This document shows, piece after piece, positions 16,341 through 25,741 of a stretch of DNA of 64,000 nucleotides. How positions within the stretch are numbered: the stretch's first letter is position 1; each line of letters begins with the position of its first letter. A program made the position numbers and the translations under genes. The notes below the pieces were generated by a model. The model saw only the letters and a program-made list of their open reading frames with translations. It made no database searches and had not been told where the DNA came from. This stretch comes from Selenomonas ruminantium subsp. lactilytica TAM6421 (GTDB lineage: Bacteria; Bacillota; Negativicutes; Selenomonadales; Selenomonadaceae), in NCBI RefSeq assembly GCF_000284095.1, contig NC_017068.1, forward strand, positions 2,939,681 through 3,003,680, in the 5' to 3' direction.

Positions 16341-17492
16341 ATGAAATTTTTCCACCTTTCGGACCTGCATATCGGCTTAAAATTACTTAACCATGATCTG
16401 CGGGAAGACCAGCAGTATATATTACAGGAAATCGTTGCCCATGCGGCCCAGCGTCAGCCTGATGCTGTCGTGATTGCAGGCGATATCTATGACAAGGCCG
16501 TCCCCTCCGCCGAAGCCGTCTCCCTCTTCGACGAATTCATTACCAATTTATGTGAAGCCCTGCCCCAGGCAGAAATCATGCTGATTTCCGGCAACCATGA
16601 CAGTGCTCCCCGTGTCAATGTCTTCCGTTCCCTGCTCGCCCGCCATCATCTCCATATGATTGGCCTGCCCCCCATGGAGGAAGACGAGACCATTGCCAAG
16701 GTTACCCTGCAGGATGACCACGGCCCCGTAAACTTCTACCTGTTGCCCTTTGTCAAACCATCCATGGTCAAGGCCATTACCGGCACGGACGAGAATGGCA
16801 ATAATCTCACCTACGATGCCGCCCTCCATGCCCTTGTTGCACGTGAAACAATCGATAAAGCACAGCGCAATGTGCTCGTAAGCCATCAATTCTACCTGTC
16901 CACGGGCGGCACGGCCGCAGATATTCTCCGCAGCGATTCCGAAATCATCACGGTGGGCAATATCGATGCCATCAATGGCGATATACTGGAGCAATTCGAC
17001 TACGCAGCTCTGGGGCATATCCATAAGCCCCAGCAACTGAACGGGCAGGAATGCTATCGCTACTGTGGGACCCCCCTGGCCTGCTCCATCAGTGAAGCAG
17101 GGCAAAACAAGGGCATCATCGAGGTAGAACTGGGGGCCAAAGGTACGGTGACCACCACCCTCCTGCCCCTCACGCCGCTGCATCCCGTACGCAAATTGAA
17201 GGATACGCTCAAAAATATCCTGGCCATGCCCTCTGAGGATTATGTCAGCATCACCCTGACAGACAAGGAAGACCTCGATGTTTTCGATATGCAGGACAGA
17301 TTAAGGGAAGCCTTCCCCAATCTTCTGGAAATCCGGCGGGCGGGACAGCGGCAGGTTGATTATGGGCAGAAGGTCACCGCCCAGGACATCCTCTCCCCCT
17401 TTGACCTGTGCAAGAATTTCTTAGGCGATCTTGGCCTGGACGAAGAGCAGCTGCTTACAGAAATCATCAACGAAGTACAGCAGGCACGCTGA
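16341..17492 (+). CDS. sbcD: Exonuclease SbcD (Mre11-type nuclease subunit)
   Basis: A 383-residue Mre11-family nuclease that acts with SbcC on hairpins and protein-blocked DNA ends. Motifs are HLSDLHIG (residues 5-12), GDIYDKA, SGNHD, VSHQF and ALGHIHKPQ. ATG 16341 follows AAGGAGG with good spacing; the longer frame upstream has no ribosome binding site. A TATAAT at 16304-16309 may belong to its promoter. The sbcC start is 14 bases after its stop. Confidence 0.95.
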   Translation: MKFFHLSDLHIGLKLLNHDLREDQQYILQEIVAHAAQRQPDAVVIAGDIYDKAVPSAEAVSLFDEFITNLCEALPQAEIMLISGNHDSAPRVNVFRSLLARHHLHMIGLPPMEEDETIAKVTLQDDHGPVNFYLLPFVKPSMVKAITGTDENGNNLTYDAALHALVARETIDKAQRNVLVSHQFYLSTGGTAADILRSDSEIITVGNIDAINGDILEQFDYAALGHIHKPQQLNGQECYRYCGTPLACSISEAGQNKGIIEVELGAKGTVTTTLLPLTPLHPVRKLKDTLKNILAMPSEDYVSITLTDKEDLDVFDMQDRLREAFPNLLEIRRAGQRQVDYGQKVTAQDILSPFDLCKNFLGDLGLDEEQLLTEIINEVQQAR

Positions 17493-17506
17493 TTGGAGGA
17501 TCTGAC

Positions 17507-20500
17507 ATGAAACCGATAAAACTTACCTTGCAGGCATTTGGCTCCTACGGCGAGCGAACCATCATCGATTTTACCCGTCCCAGCCAAAGTCTCTTCCTTA
17601 TCACAGGCGATACCGGTGCCGGCAAGACCACGATCTTCGATGCACTTGTCTATGCCCTCTACGGGGAAAACAGCTCCAACACCAACAAGAAAACAGGCAA
17701 TGACCTGCAAAGCCAATTTGTCGGCCGGGAGATTGAACCCTTCGTCGAGCTGACCTTCAGTGAGATCAAAGGCGGCTGCGAGGAAATCTATACCGTCCAC
17801 CGGATGCCTGCCCATCTGCGCAAGCGCCAGCGGGGCCAGGGTGGCGATATCCCTGTCAATGAAGCGATCTTCCTTACCCTGCCGGATGGCCGAGATTTCA
17901 GCGGTAAAAATAACGAAATCAACCACAAACTGCAGGAAATCATCGGTCTGACCAAAGAGCAATTCATGCAGGTAGGCATGATTGCTCAAGGGGAATTTAT
18001 GGAACTTCTGCGCACAGACTCAGGCACAAAAAAGGAGATTTTTCGCAGGCTGTTCAATACCGCGATTTTCCAGCAGATTACGGATAACTTAAAGGAGCGA
18101 AACAAAGCAGCCCAGAGCGAAATGGACAAGCTTCTGCTGCGCTGCAAACTGAAAGCCGAAGATATACAGTTACCGGAAAGTATAGCCTCTGACCACCCAC
18201 TAGCCGAACTAAAAGCAGCCATCATTAAGTCCGAAAAGCCGAATATCGTCACCATCGAAAAACTGCTGGAAGAATTACCCTCTCTCTGTGAAAGCCTTGC
18301 TCAACAGGAAAAGGAACTCAAGCAGGACTTTACGACGCTATCGGCGCAAAGAGAACAGAGCATATCCCAGTATACTGCGGGAAAACTTCTCGCAGGCGCT
18401 TATGCTGAATTGGATAAGATTACGGAACAGGAAAAGGAACTCGCAGATCAGCAGAGCGAGCAGGAAAAAAATGCCCAACTCGCTCAGGCAATCATGGATG
18501 CCTATCAGATAAAGTCCGCCCATGACCTTTACGCCAGTCAGGCAAAACTTCTGCAGGATACCATGGCCCAAAAGGAACGCAAAACAGCCCGCCTTCCCGA
18601 ACTCAAAACAGCTGAAGAAACAGCCACGAGCCAAAGTCAGGCAGCCAAGAAGGCATACACACAGGAATTATCCGCCTTCTCCGCACTGCAGACAAAAGTT
18701 ACGGCCGCCAAAGAAAATTTTGCCGCCATAGCCGATGCCGAAAAAGCCTGTGCCGCTGCCAAAGCGCAAGCTGCTGCTGCCCAGACGGAAAAAGAGAAGG
18801 CACAAAAAAACTTAACTGCTTTTAACGAGGACATCAAGCAATGGAACAAGCGCTTTCAGGAATTGTCCTCAGCCGAAGGTGAAAAACAGAAATGGGCAGA
18901 AAAACAGGGGAAAGTAGAAGTCTGGCAAAAACAACAGCTGGAACTGGCAGACCTGGATCAAAAGCGCGCAGCCGCTCAGGACGCAGCAACACAGGCACAA
19001 AATTCCTTCAAACAGGCAGAAGATAACTACCAACAGAAACGTGATGCCTATGAACACGCCCATCGGATTTTCCTGAATGCCCAAGCTGGACTTTTAGCGG
19101 CCGCCTTAGAGCCCAATACGCCCTGCCCGGTCTGCGGGTCCACCACACATCCCCAGCCCTATGTCCTGTCTGCCAAAGAACAACCGTTAGAACGGCACGC
19201 ATTGGAAGACTTACAGAAGCAGGTCAATCAGCTCAACATTCAGCAGAGCAAGGCCGCCCAAAAGGCCAGTGAAGCTCTGACTAACTGCAAAAATCTCACG
19301 GAGCAATACCACTCTGCCAAGGAAAAATTCACGGACAGCCTGCAGGAAGCCAAAATTCCCTCCGACACCAGCCTGTCTGCTATCGCCCAGGAATTGCATA
19401 AATGGGCCGCCGTCATCCAGCGAAACCTGCAAAAATATTCACAGGAAGTACAGGAAGCCAATGCACTCAAAGAGAAACTGACTACCAGCAGCAATAAGCT
19501 TGAAGAACTGGAACAAATTGCCCAAACGGCCGACGCAAGGCACCGGGAACTCGAAACCAAGTGGCAGAAGCTTTCCAGCCAGCTATCCACCTTAAAAGGG
19601 CAGCAGACCTATGCCTCCCCTGCAGTTGCCGAAGCAGCATTAGCGGCCGGTCAAAAACAACTCCAACAGGCACAGGAAAAAGCTCAAAAAGCCGAAGGCG
19701 AACTATCAGTAGCCCAAAAAGCTCGGCAGGAAGCTGAAACCATCATCAAGGACTGCAGTAAAAAAATTCCCCAGCAAAATATGGCCAAGGAAACGGCTTA
19801 TGACGCATATCAAAAACAATGCACAGCCAAAAATATGACTGAAGTGCAATGGCAGGCTCTGACCGCCGAATACACCGCTCAAGATGGCGAGGATAAACGA
19901 ACTCGTTATCAGCAGTATAAAAATACGGCCCTAAAAGTCCAGGGGCAGAAAGAAACCCAGCTTAAAAATATCAACGGACAGGAGCGTCCCGACTTGGAAA
20001 CTATGGCTACCGCCCATAATATGCTCAATACCCAATGGCAGGAACTGGATGAAAAGCTAAAACACCTGCAACAGCTGCGACAGCGCAATGAAGAAGCAAC
20101 CGCCTCCTTACACGAACTTATGTACAATCGCAACAATAAAATTGCTGCGGCGGCGCGCATCGAAAATCTCTACAGTCGCCTCTCCGGTAAAATGACGGGC
20201 AGCCGCATGGATATTGAAACCTTCGTCCAGCGCCATTATCTTCAGCAAATCCTTCTGGCCGCCAATTACCGCTTTGCTGAGATGTCCGCCGGACAATTTG
20301 AATTGCGCCTGATGCCTGTGGAAGATGCGGGGCAAGGCAAGAATCGCGGTCTCGACCTCCGGGTTTACTCCACCGTCACCGGTCAGGAGCGGGATATCAA
20401 AACCCTCTCAGGCGGTGAATCCTTTATGGCAGCTCTGTCGTTAGCCCTGGGTCTTGCCGACCAGATTCAGGCCAACACCGCCGCCATCAACCTCGATATT

Positions 20501-20698
20501 ATGTTCATCGATGAAGGCTTCGGCTCCCTTGATGACCACTCCCGGGGGCAGGCCATCCGCGTGCTCAAGCGCCTGTCCGGCGGCGATAAGCTCATCGGCA
20601 TCATCTCCCATGTGACGGAACTCAAACAGGAAATCGACAATCAACTGCTTGTCAGGAAAGACGATAAGGGCAGCCATGTAACATGGCAAATCAGCTGA
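17507..20698 (+). CDS. sbcC: Exonuclease SbcC (Rad50-type ATPase)
   Basis: A 1063-residue SMC-like ATPase. Walker A is GDTGAGKT (residues 34-41); the ABC signature LSGGESFMAALSLALGLAD and Walker B LDIMFIDEGFGSLDD lie near the C-terminus. Between them are two long coiled-coil arms rich in Ala, Gln, Lys and Glu, with the zinc hook CPVC at about residue 540. The ATG at 17507 follows GGAGG by about 6 bases. It forms the nuclease complex with SbcD. The reading frame is intact. Confidence 0.95.
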   Translation: MKPIKLTLQAFGSYGERTIIDFTRPSQSLFLITGDTGAGKTTIFDALVYALYGENSSNTNKKTGNDLQSQFVGREIEPFVELTFSEIKGGCEEIYTVHRMPAHLRKRQRGQGGDIPVNEAIFLTLPDGRDFSGKNNEINHKLQEIIGLTKEQFMQVGMIAQGEFMELLRTDSGTKKEIFRRLFNTAIFQQITDNLKERNKAAQSEMDKLLLRCKLKAEDIQLPESIASDHPLAELKAAIIKSEKPNIVTIEKLLEELPSLCESLAQQEKELKQDFTTLSAQREQSISQYTAGKLLAGAYAELDKITEQEKELADQQSEQEKNAQLAQAIMDAYQIKSAHDLYASQAKLLQDTMAQKERKTARLPELKTAEETATSQSQAAKKAYTQELSAFSALQTKVTAAKENFAAIADAEKACAAAKAQAAAAQTEKEKAQKNLTAFNEDIKQWNKRFQELSSAEGEKQKWAEKQGKVEVWQKQQLELADLDQKRAAAQDAATQAQNSFKQAEDNYQQKRDAYEHAHRIFLNAQAGLLAAALEPNTPCPVCGSTTHPQPYVLSAKEQPLERHALEDLQKQVNQLNIQQSKAAQKASEALTNCKNLTEQYHSAKEKFTDSLQEAKIPSDTSLSAIAQELHKWAAVIQRNLQKYSQEVQEANALKEKLTTSSNKLEELEQIAQTADARHRELETKWQKLSSQLSTLKGQQTYASPAVAEAALAAGQKQLQQAQEKAQKAEGELSVAQKARQEAETIIKDCSKKIPQQNMAKETAYDAYQKQCTAKNMTEVQWQALTAEYTAQDGEDKRTRYQQYKNTALKVQGQKETQLKNINGQERPDLETMATAHNMLNTQWQELDEKLKHLQQLRQRNEEATASLHELMYNRNNKIAAAARIENLYSRLSGKMTGSRMDIETFVQRHYLQQILLAANYRFAEMSAGQFELRLMPVEDAGQGKNRGLDLRVYSTVTGQERDIKTLSGGESFMAALSLALGLADQIQANTAAINLDIMFIDEGFGSLDDHSRGQAIRVLKRLSGGDKLIGIISHVTELKQEIDNQLLVRKDDKGSHVTWQIS

Positions 20699-20737
20699 AA
20701 CAAGGCCCTGCTAGCCAATCGCTTGCAGGGCCTTGTT
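20699..20737. terminator. Bidirectional hairpin between convergent sbcC and ompM2
   Basis: AACAAGGCCCTGC (20699-20711) and GCAGGGCCTTGTT (20725-20737) form a perfect 13-bp stem between two convergent genes. T-runs are short. A parS-like site starts inside the right arm. Confidence 0.65.
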
Positions 20738-20749
20738 TCACGTGCAACA
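20734..20749. other. parS-like site
   Basis: TGTTTCACGTGCAACA differs by one base from the parS consensus TGTTTCACGTGAAACA. It overlaps the right arm of the convergent terminator. See the perfect parS at 47424. Confidence 0.65.
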
Positions 20750-20768
20750 TAAAGATAAAACGATATAA

Positions 20769-22049
20769 TCAGAACCAATATTCCACTCGGCCGAACAGTT
20801 TTTCTGCTTTGCGGTCATTTTCCAACTGCTTGCCGTTAAAATAGATTGCCTTTGCCTGAACATTAGGCAAAATGGTATACTGGGCGCCCACTTCTATACC
20901 CTTGGTATTATAGAAAGCACCATCGCAGGACGGATACATGGAGGTATTGCCGCCTTGATGACGATACGAGAGATAAGCCCCCCATGAACCCTGATGCAAT
21001 TTATTGGCGCCCTTATAGGCAAGATGCACGAGTCCTGAACGCTTATAGTAATCTGCGGCGGTATTCTGCATATAAGCACCCGTTAAGGATACATTCTTGT
21101 CGAAGCGGTAAGTTGCTGCACCTTCCCAGATATGCGCATTTTCTTCATTAGCACCTTTGCTGTAAAACGTATCCTTAAACATCCCACTCTTAAAATGATA
21201 ATATGCTCCCGTCAAAGACAGCTTTCCCGGACTAACCGTTACCGCTAAGCTTTGGATGCTGGCCACATCCTCGCTAATCTTGCGTTTCGTTGCCCGTTTC
21301 AATGCTTCATCATAGCGCAGATTATCCTTATTTATACGGCCTGCACGAGCCTGTACCTTGACCTTCTGGCCATAGTTTACCTCAACACCGGATAATTGTG
21401 TGAAAAACATCAAATTCTTGTCATAATTTGTCGTATCTGGAATGCGCCCTATCTTCACATTGAAGTTCTTATAATTTCCCTGCGCCCAGAGCCGTTTTAA
21501 GGCCACATTATCTGTGCTGTCTTCCCGCACATCAACGGTTGAATCCAAGCGTGCATGTACGTTCCAATTCTTATTGACCTGTGCCTTAGGCTCAAGACGC
21601 AATAAAAACGCTTCTGAAGTGGAATCACTCATCTTGCCCTTGTTGTCCTCTGTTCGCTGGCTGGTGTAGGTATAACGCGCTTCCCCTGACCACTTTACCA
21701 GATCCGCATTTCGCTCTAAATTGGTCACACGTACACCAAAATTATTTAATTCCTCAGCAAACTCAGCTGCCAGCTTATCCACAAGACCTTTGTCAGCTGC
21801 ACTGCCCTTATCTTTGGCCATGGCCTTAGCCACCATCTGCGCCATTTCGTAGCGAGTGATGTTGCGCGCTCCCTGATAGCTGCCATCACCATAACCTTCG
21901 ATAACCCCATCCGCAGCCAGTGTCGCTATGGCATCGTATGCCCAGTGGTCTGCTGGTACATCCGAAAAAGGATTGGCAGCGGCGCTGACACCGGTAGCTG
22001 CGCCCATTACCAGACCAGCGGACAGCATGGATAAAACTGTTTTTTTCAT
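20769..22049 (-). CDS. ompM2: OmpM-type SLH-domain outer-membrane porin (second copy)
   Basis: A 426-residue paralogue of the porin at 13234. It has a signal peptide (MKKTVLSMLSAGLVMGAATGVSA), an SLH domain (ANPFSDVPADHWAYDAIATL ... ITRYEMAQMVAKAM), a coiled segment with LNNFGVRVTNLERNAD, and a beta-barrel ending RVEYWF. The N-terminal third is very close to the first copy, while the barrel is clearly different, which suggests different pore specificity. ATG 22049 follows GAGGAG by 8 bases; the longer start at 22058 is poorly placed. It lies 32 bases after the stop of a DcuC-type transporter gene on the same strand, so it may share its transcript. Confidence 0.92.
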   Translation of the reverse strand: MKKTVLSMLSAGLVMGAATGVSAAANPFSDVPADHWAYDAIATLAADGVIEGYGDGSYQGARNITRYEMAQMVAKAMAKDKGSAADKGLVDKLAAEFAEELNNFGVRVTNLERNADLVKWSGEARYTYTSQRTEDNKGKMSDSTSEAFLLRLEPKAQVNKNWNVHARLDSTVDVREDSTDNVALKRLWAQGNYKNFNVKIGRIPDTTNYDKNLMFFTQLSGVEVNYGQKVKVQARAGRINKDNLRYDEALKRATKRKISEDVASIQSLAVTVSPGKLSLTGAYYHFKSGMFKDTFYSKGANEENAHIWEGAATYRFDKNVSLTGAYMQNTAADYYKRSGLVHLAYKGANKLHQGSWGAYLSYRHQGGNTSMYPSCDGAFYNTKGIEVGAQYTILPNVQAKAIYFNGKQLENDRKAEKLFGRVEYWF

Positions 22050-22081
22050 AACCTGCACTCCTCTTTAATCGAAAATATGAA

Positions 22082-23437
22082 TCACACCAGAACTGACATA
22101 ACAAAGGACGTAACCAAAGCCACGAGCATAGGAATGGCCGTCCGTTTTACGACATCCACAGGCGACACATCTGCTACACCAGCCACAGCAACTACTGCTG
22201 CCGTAATCGGCGAAGCGCTGCGGGCAATGCTGGAAGCCATCTGCATCGGCGTTATCATCGCGGCCGGTAAAATTGCCAGCTTCGCGGCAATATCCGGCAC
22301 CAAAGCACCAAAGGAATAAAAGGGTGCATTACCTGAACCCATAATGACCGCCGATACCGTTACAATCATCACCATAACCAGAGTAATCCCAGCCGCTCCG
22401 AAGCCAGAGCTCTGTGCACCGCTGATAATCATGTCCACTGCCCCGATTTTCGTCAAGCCAAAAGCAAAGGTCTCACCGGCTACAATCAACGTAATGACCG
22501 TAGCAAAAATCTTGCCCATGCCATCAAAGAAGACCTTTATGCTGTCAAACACCGTCTTTACATCACGCGTCCGAAGCAACTCAAACAGCATCGCCAAAGC
22601 AATGCTGATAATCATCGCAGTTACCACGGGCATTTTTATTGTCGTGATACACAGCTTGCTGAATACGAGCACCAACCCAATGGGTACCAACGGCAAAATC
22701 GCATAAATCGCTGGCGGCAGGGAATCATCCTTTTCCACAGCGACAAATTCCATGGACTTAGCCTCGATACCATCCCGTCGGTCAAACCAACGCTGAACCA
22801 CAAAATGCGTTACCGCAATAGCCAAAATCGTCACCACGGCGATAGGAATCTGCTCACCAACGAAATAATCTGCGACATCCAAACCTGCAGTTTTCGCAGC
22901 AAACACAGCGGTACCAGAAGCCGGCCCCAAATCCAAACAAGGTGCGGTGGCAATAACGGCCGCTGCCGATAAGCGGCTGACGCCCAAGCTAATGAGGACC
23001 GGATACAAAGTAGCCATCAGCAACACACATAACCCTGCGGCACTCGGAATAACGATATTTAACAGCTGTCCCACCACATAGCTTACGGCCAGCAACAAAT
23101 AGGGAGATTTCAGCATGCTAAGCGGCTTGGCGGACAGATGAACCAAAACCCGGCTGGCGCCGATATGCTCCATATATTTGGCAAAGCCACCGACAGCCAT
23201 AATGAGCAAACCTATACCGGCTGCACGGGAACTAAACGTATCCTCGATAAACTTAAAGATATCAAACCAGACCATCCCCGTTGTTTTCTTTGCATCCAAT
23301 AATGGATATCCCAGCAGAATGGTCATCGCCATCAAGAAAATGCCCCCGGCAAAGAGCACCGTTTGTGCATTTTTCTTTTTTAGGATCATGTAGGCCACAA
23401 CCACAGTCGTTACGAAAGCCAAGGCCAACGCTAACAT
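22082..23437 (-). CDS. DcuC-family anion/C4-dicarboxylate transporter
   Basis: An inner-membrane transporter of about 451 residues with 11-13 hydrophobic segments. The motifs VIPSAAGLCVLLMATLYPVL and MGSGNAPFYSFGALVPDIA are typical of DcuC/YfcC-like carriers in the ion transporter superfamily. ATG 23437 follows GAGGAGGAGA by 5 bases; the longer frame lacks a ribosome binding site. It is 16 bases after the M20 peptidase gene, and the pair is divergent from a LysR gene. The substrate may be a dicarboxylate or an acyl-amino acid cleaved by the peptidase; the latter is inference. Confidence 0.85.
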   Translation of the reverse strand: MLALALAFVTTVVVAYMILKKKNAQTVLFAGGIFLMAMTILLGYPLLDAKKTTGMVWFDIFKFIEDTFSSRAAGIGLLIMAVGGFAKYMEHIGASRVLVHLSAKPLSMLKSPYLLLAVSYVVGQLLNIVIPSAAGLCVLLMATLYPVLISLGVSRLSAAAVIATAPCLDLGPASGTAVFAAKTAGLDVADYFVGEQIPIAVVTILAIAVTHFVVQRWFDRRDGIEAKSMEFVAVEKDDSLPPAIYAILPLVPIGLVLVFSKLCITTIKMPVVTAMIISIALAMLFELLRTRDVKTVFDSIKVFFDGMGKIFATVITLIVAGETFAFGLTKIGAVDMIISGAQSSGFGAAGITLVMVMIVTVSAVIMGSGNAPFYSFGALVPDIAAKLAILPAAMITPMQMASSIARSASPITAAVVAVAGVADVSPVDVVKRTAIPMLVALVTSFVMSVLV

Positions 23438-23453
23438 AAGCTCTCCTCCTCTT

Positions 23454-24587
23454 TTACCGCGAACCGATAATATGCTGTATAATCCGGCATAATAGCTCAT
23501 AGCGGGGAATAATGCTATCGATTTCCAGATATTCACCCTCACTATGGGCACCGCCGCCCACTGGCCCTAAGCCATCAATGGTCGGCGTTCCACCAGCTGC
23601 AGCAAAGCTGCCATCAGAACCGCCACCGCTGGCAGTCCAGCCAAAATCGACACCGATTTCCTGCCCAATTTCATCAATGCGCCGGCAAAGCTCCATGGTT
23701 TTTTCCGTAGGAAGCATCGGCGGTCTTGTTATGCCACCTTCCACGGCAGCTGCCGTTCCCTCTACATGCGGCTGATTATGTAATGCTTTCATAACCCCAG
23801 ACACACGCTCTATTTCGGCCTTGTCATAATAGCGTACATCAACCTCGGCACCGGCTTCTCCTGGTACGGCGCTTATGCCAGTACCGCCCCAGACCTTGCC
23901 TACATTTACCGTAGTCTCCTTAGTAAAATCCGTGGCGGACTGCAGGGCGATAATCCAATGGGCCAATTCCTCAACGGCATTTCTACCGGCCTGATAATCC
24001 ACCCCTGCATGTGCCGCTACCCCTTTGATATTGATATGGTATCTGGCAATCCCTTTGCGTTTATGAACCAAATTTCCATTGGCACGGCCAGCTTCCAGGA
24101 CAAGAACGTAGCGGCTTTTTCTGGCCAGTTCCGTAGAATACACTGCCGAATACCTTGAACTTATGCCCTCGTGGTCACTGTTGAGAAACACACATATAGA
24201 GGCTTCTTGCAAAACGCCCCGTGCCTGTAAATTGGCCAATGCGTAAAAACCGCTCAGCATCCCCGCCTTACAATCGATTACCCCAGGACCATAGGCGCGA
24301 TTTCCATCGATTGTAAAAGGACGTTTAGCTGCTGTTCCCAAAGGAAATACGGTATCCATATGCGCAAGTACCAATACATCATAATGGTCAGCCTCTCGAT
24401 TGACAATGCGCAGACAAGGTGCAATGGTCGGTGACAACCTGACTTCTTCGGCCAGCCAGCCGAGCGATTCATACTTTTCCTTCATAAAAGCAGCAATCTT
24501 ACCGGCACCTTCTGGCTCAGAGGAAACGCTGTCGATATTAACGAGCTTGGCTAGTTCGTCCAGATAGCGCTGTTTTTCCAGCTCCAT
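23454..24587 (-). CDS. M20-family metallopeptidase, carboxypeptidase G2-like
   Basis: A 377-residue cytoplasmic M20 peptidase. Zinc-ligand motifs are LAHMDTVFP, YGPGVIDCKAG, SDHEGISS (the position of the catalytic Glu pair) and the C-terminal GGGAHSEGEYL. A dimerisation domain with GVAAHAG lies in the middle. The family removes C-terminal glutamate or cleaves acyl-amino acids. ATG 24587 follows AGGAGG by 9 bases. The neighbouring DcuC-type carrier and LysR gene suggest a small catabolic unit for an imported N-acyl or gamma-glutamyl compound. Confidence 0.88.
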   Translation of the reverse strand: MELEKQRYLDELAKLVNIDSVSSEPEGAGKIAAFMKEKYESLGWLAEEVRLSPTIAPCLRIVNREADHYDVLVLAHMDTVFPLGTAAKRPFTIDGNRAYGPGVIDCKAGMLSGFYALANLQARGVLQEASICVFLNSDHEGISSRYSAVYSTELARKSRYVLVLEAGRANGNLVHKRKGIARYHINIKGVAAHAGVDYQAGRNAVEELAHWIIALQSATDFTKETTVNVGKVWGGTGISAVPGEAGAEVDVRYYDKAEIERVSGVMKALHNQPHVEGTAAAVEGGITRPPMLPTEKTMELCRRIDEIGQEIGVDFGWTASGGGSDGSFAAAGGTPTIDGLGPVGGGAHSEGEYLEIDSIIPRYELLCRIIQHIIGSR

Positions 24588-24779
24588 ACCCAACTACCTC
24601 CTGTAAAATATTCTTTGGTAAAACAAAATGTCATGGCCACATCATTATCATAATATTTGCTAGACTAAATGTAAAATTCGCAATACTTCTAAATTTATTA
24701 GCCAATCTAATTGGACAAAACATGAAAAAACAGTATATAATGATGGCGAAATCGAAAAAACGCAGAAAGGTGATGCGTC

Positions 24780-25682
24780 ATGCTCTTGCGGCAAATACAG
24801 TATTTTATGGCGGTAGCAGAATCACACCACTTTACCAAAGCAGCGAAACAACTCTTTGTCTCCCAGTCTGCTCTATCGCAGCAAATAAACAAACTTGAAG
24901 AGGATTTAGGGGTTAAACTTCTTGACCGTATTTCCCATCCCATTACATTAACCCCGGCTGGTGAAGAGTTTTACCGCTGCGCCCAAAAGATAATAGCCGA
25001 TATCAATCATCTTGAGCTGCAAATGCAGCACTATGCCCGTGACAATCAAGGCACTTTGCACATCGGCGTGATTACAGGTCTGGGAAAACTGCCCCTTACC
25101 GATATATTTTCAAAATTCAATACCGAAATCTCCCCGCAGATGCAATTTTCTCTGACCAATTGTCTGAGCAAAAAGCTCTGCCACATGCTGGGCAATCACG
25201 AAGTAGACATTGCCATTATGGCTGTCCCCGACGAATTGTCCACAGCGGAATTTGAACTCCTCTCCTTGCAGCATGAACCATTTATGGTGATTCTCCCCCC
25301 AGCCCATCCGCTGGCAAATCATGCACAAATCAACCTAAAAGACTTGCAGGCTGAAAATTTTATCTTCCCTACGGCCGAAAATGTTTCCTATGACGTCTTT
25401 ATGGCAGCCTGTCAGAAAGCAGGCTTCACCCCGAATATCGTTACCTACTGCAATACACCCGGCCAGCGGATTGACCTCGTCCACTCTGGATTAGGTGTCA
25501 GTCTGATTTCGGAAAGCGGGCTTACCTATTTCAACCACCATGCTGCTGTTGTATCCCGCACTTTAACTGAGCCCTTTTACAAGCATATTGCTATGGTAAG
25601 ACGGCGGGAAGAAAAACATCCACCGTTGGTCGATAAATTCTGGGAATATATCCGTACAAACTACGGTCAGGATGAAGCATAA
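24780..25682 (+). CDS. LysR-family regulator, divergent from the M20/DcuC unit
   Basis: A 300-residue LysR protein with a standard N-terminal winged helix (MLLRQIQYFMAVAESHHFTKAAKQLFVSQSALSQQINKLE) and a complete ligand-binding domain. It is divergent from the M20 peptidase gene across 192 bases of AT-rich DNA, the usual layout for a LysR activator and its target. AAAGGTGATG precedes the ATG. I predict that it controls the peptidase/transporter operon. The effector is unknown. Confidence 0.9.
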   Translation: MLLRQIQYFMAVAESHHFTKAAKQLFVSQSALSQQINKLEEDLGVKLLDRISHPITLTPAGEEFYRCAQKIIADINHLELQMQHYARDNQGTLHIGVITGLGKLPLTDIFSKFNTEISPQMQFSLTNCLSKKLCHMLGNHEVDIAIMAVPDELSTAEFELLSLQHEPFMVILPPAHPLANHAQINLKDLQAENFIFPTAENVSYDVFMAACQKAGFTPNIVTYCNTPGQRIDLVHSGLGVSLISESGLTYFNHHAAVVSRTLTEPFYKHIAMVRRREEKHPPLVDKFWEYIRTNYGQDEA

Positions 25683-25741
25683 ATAGCAGATTCTTACCGT
25701 TAGAATATTATTTATATCACCCTTGAAAGGAGTGCTTTTTA

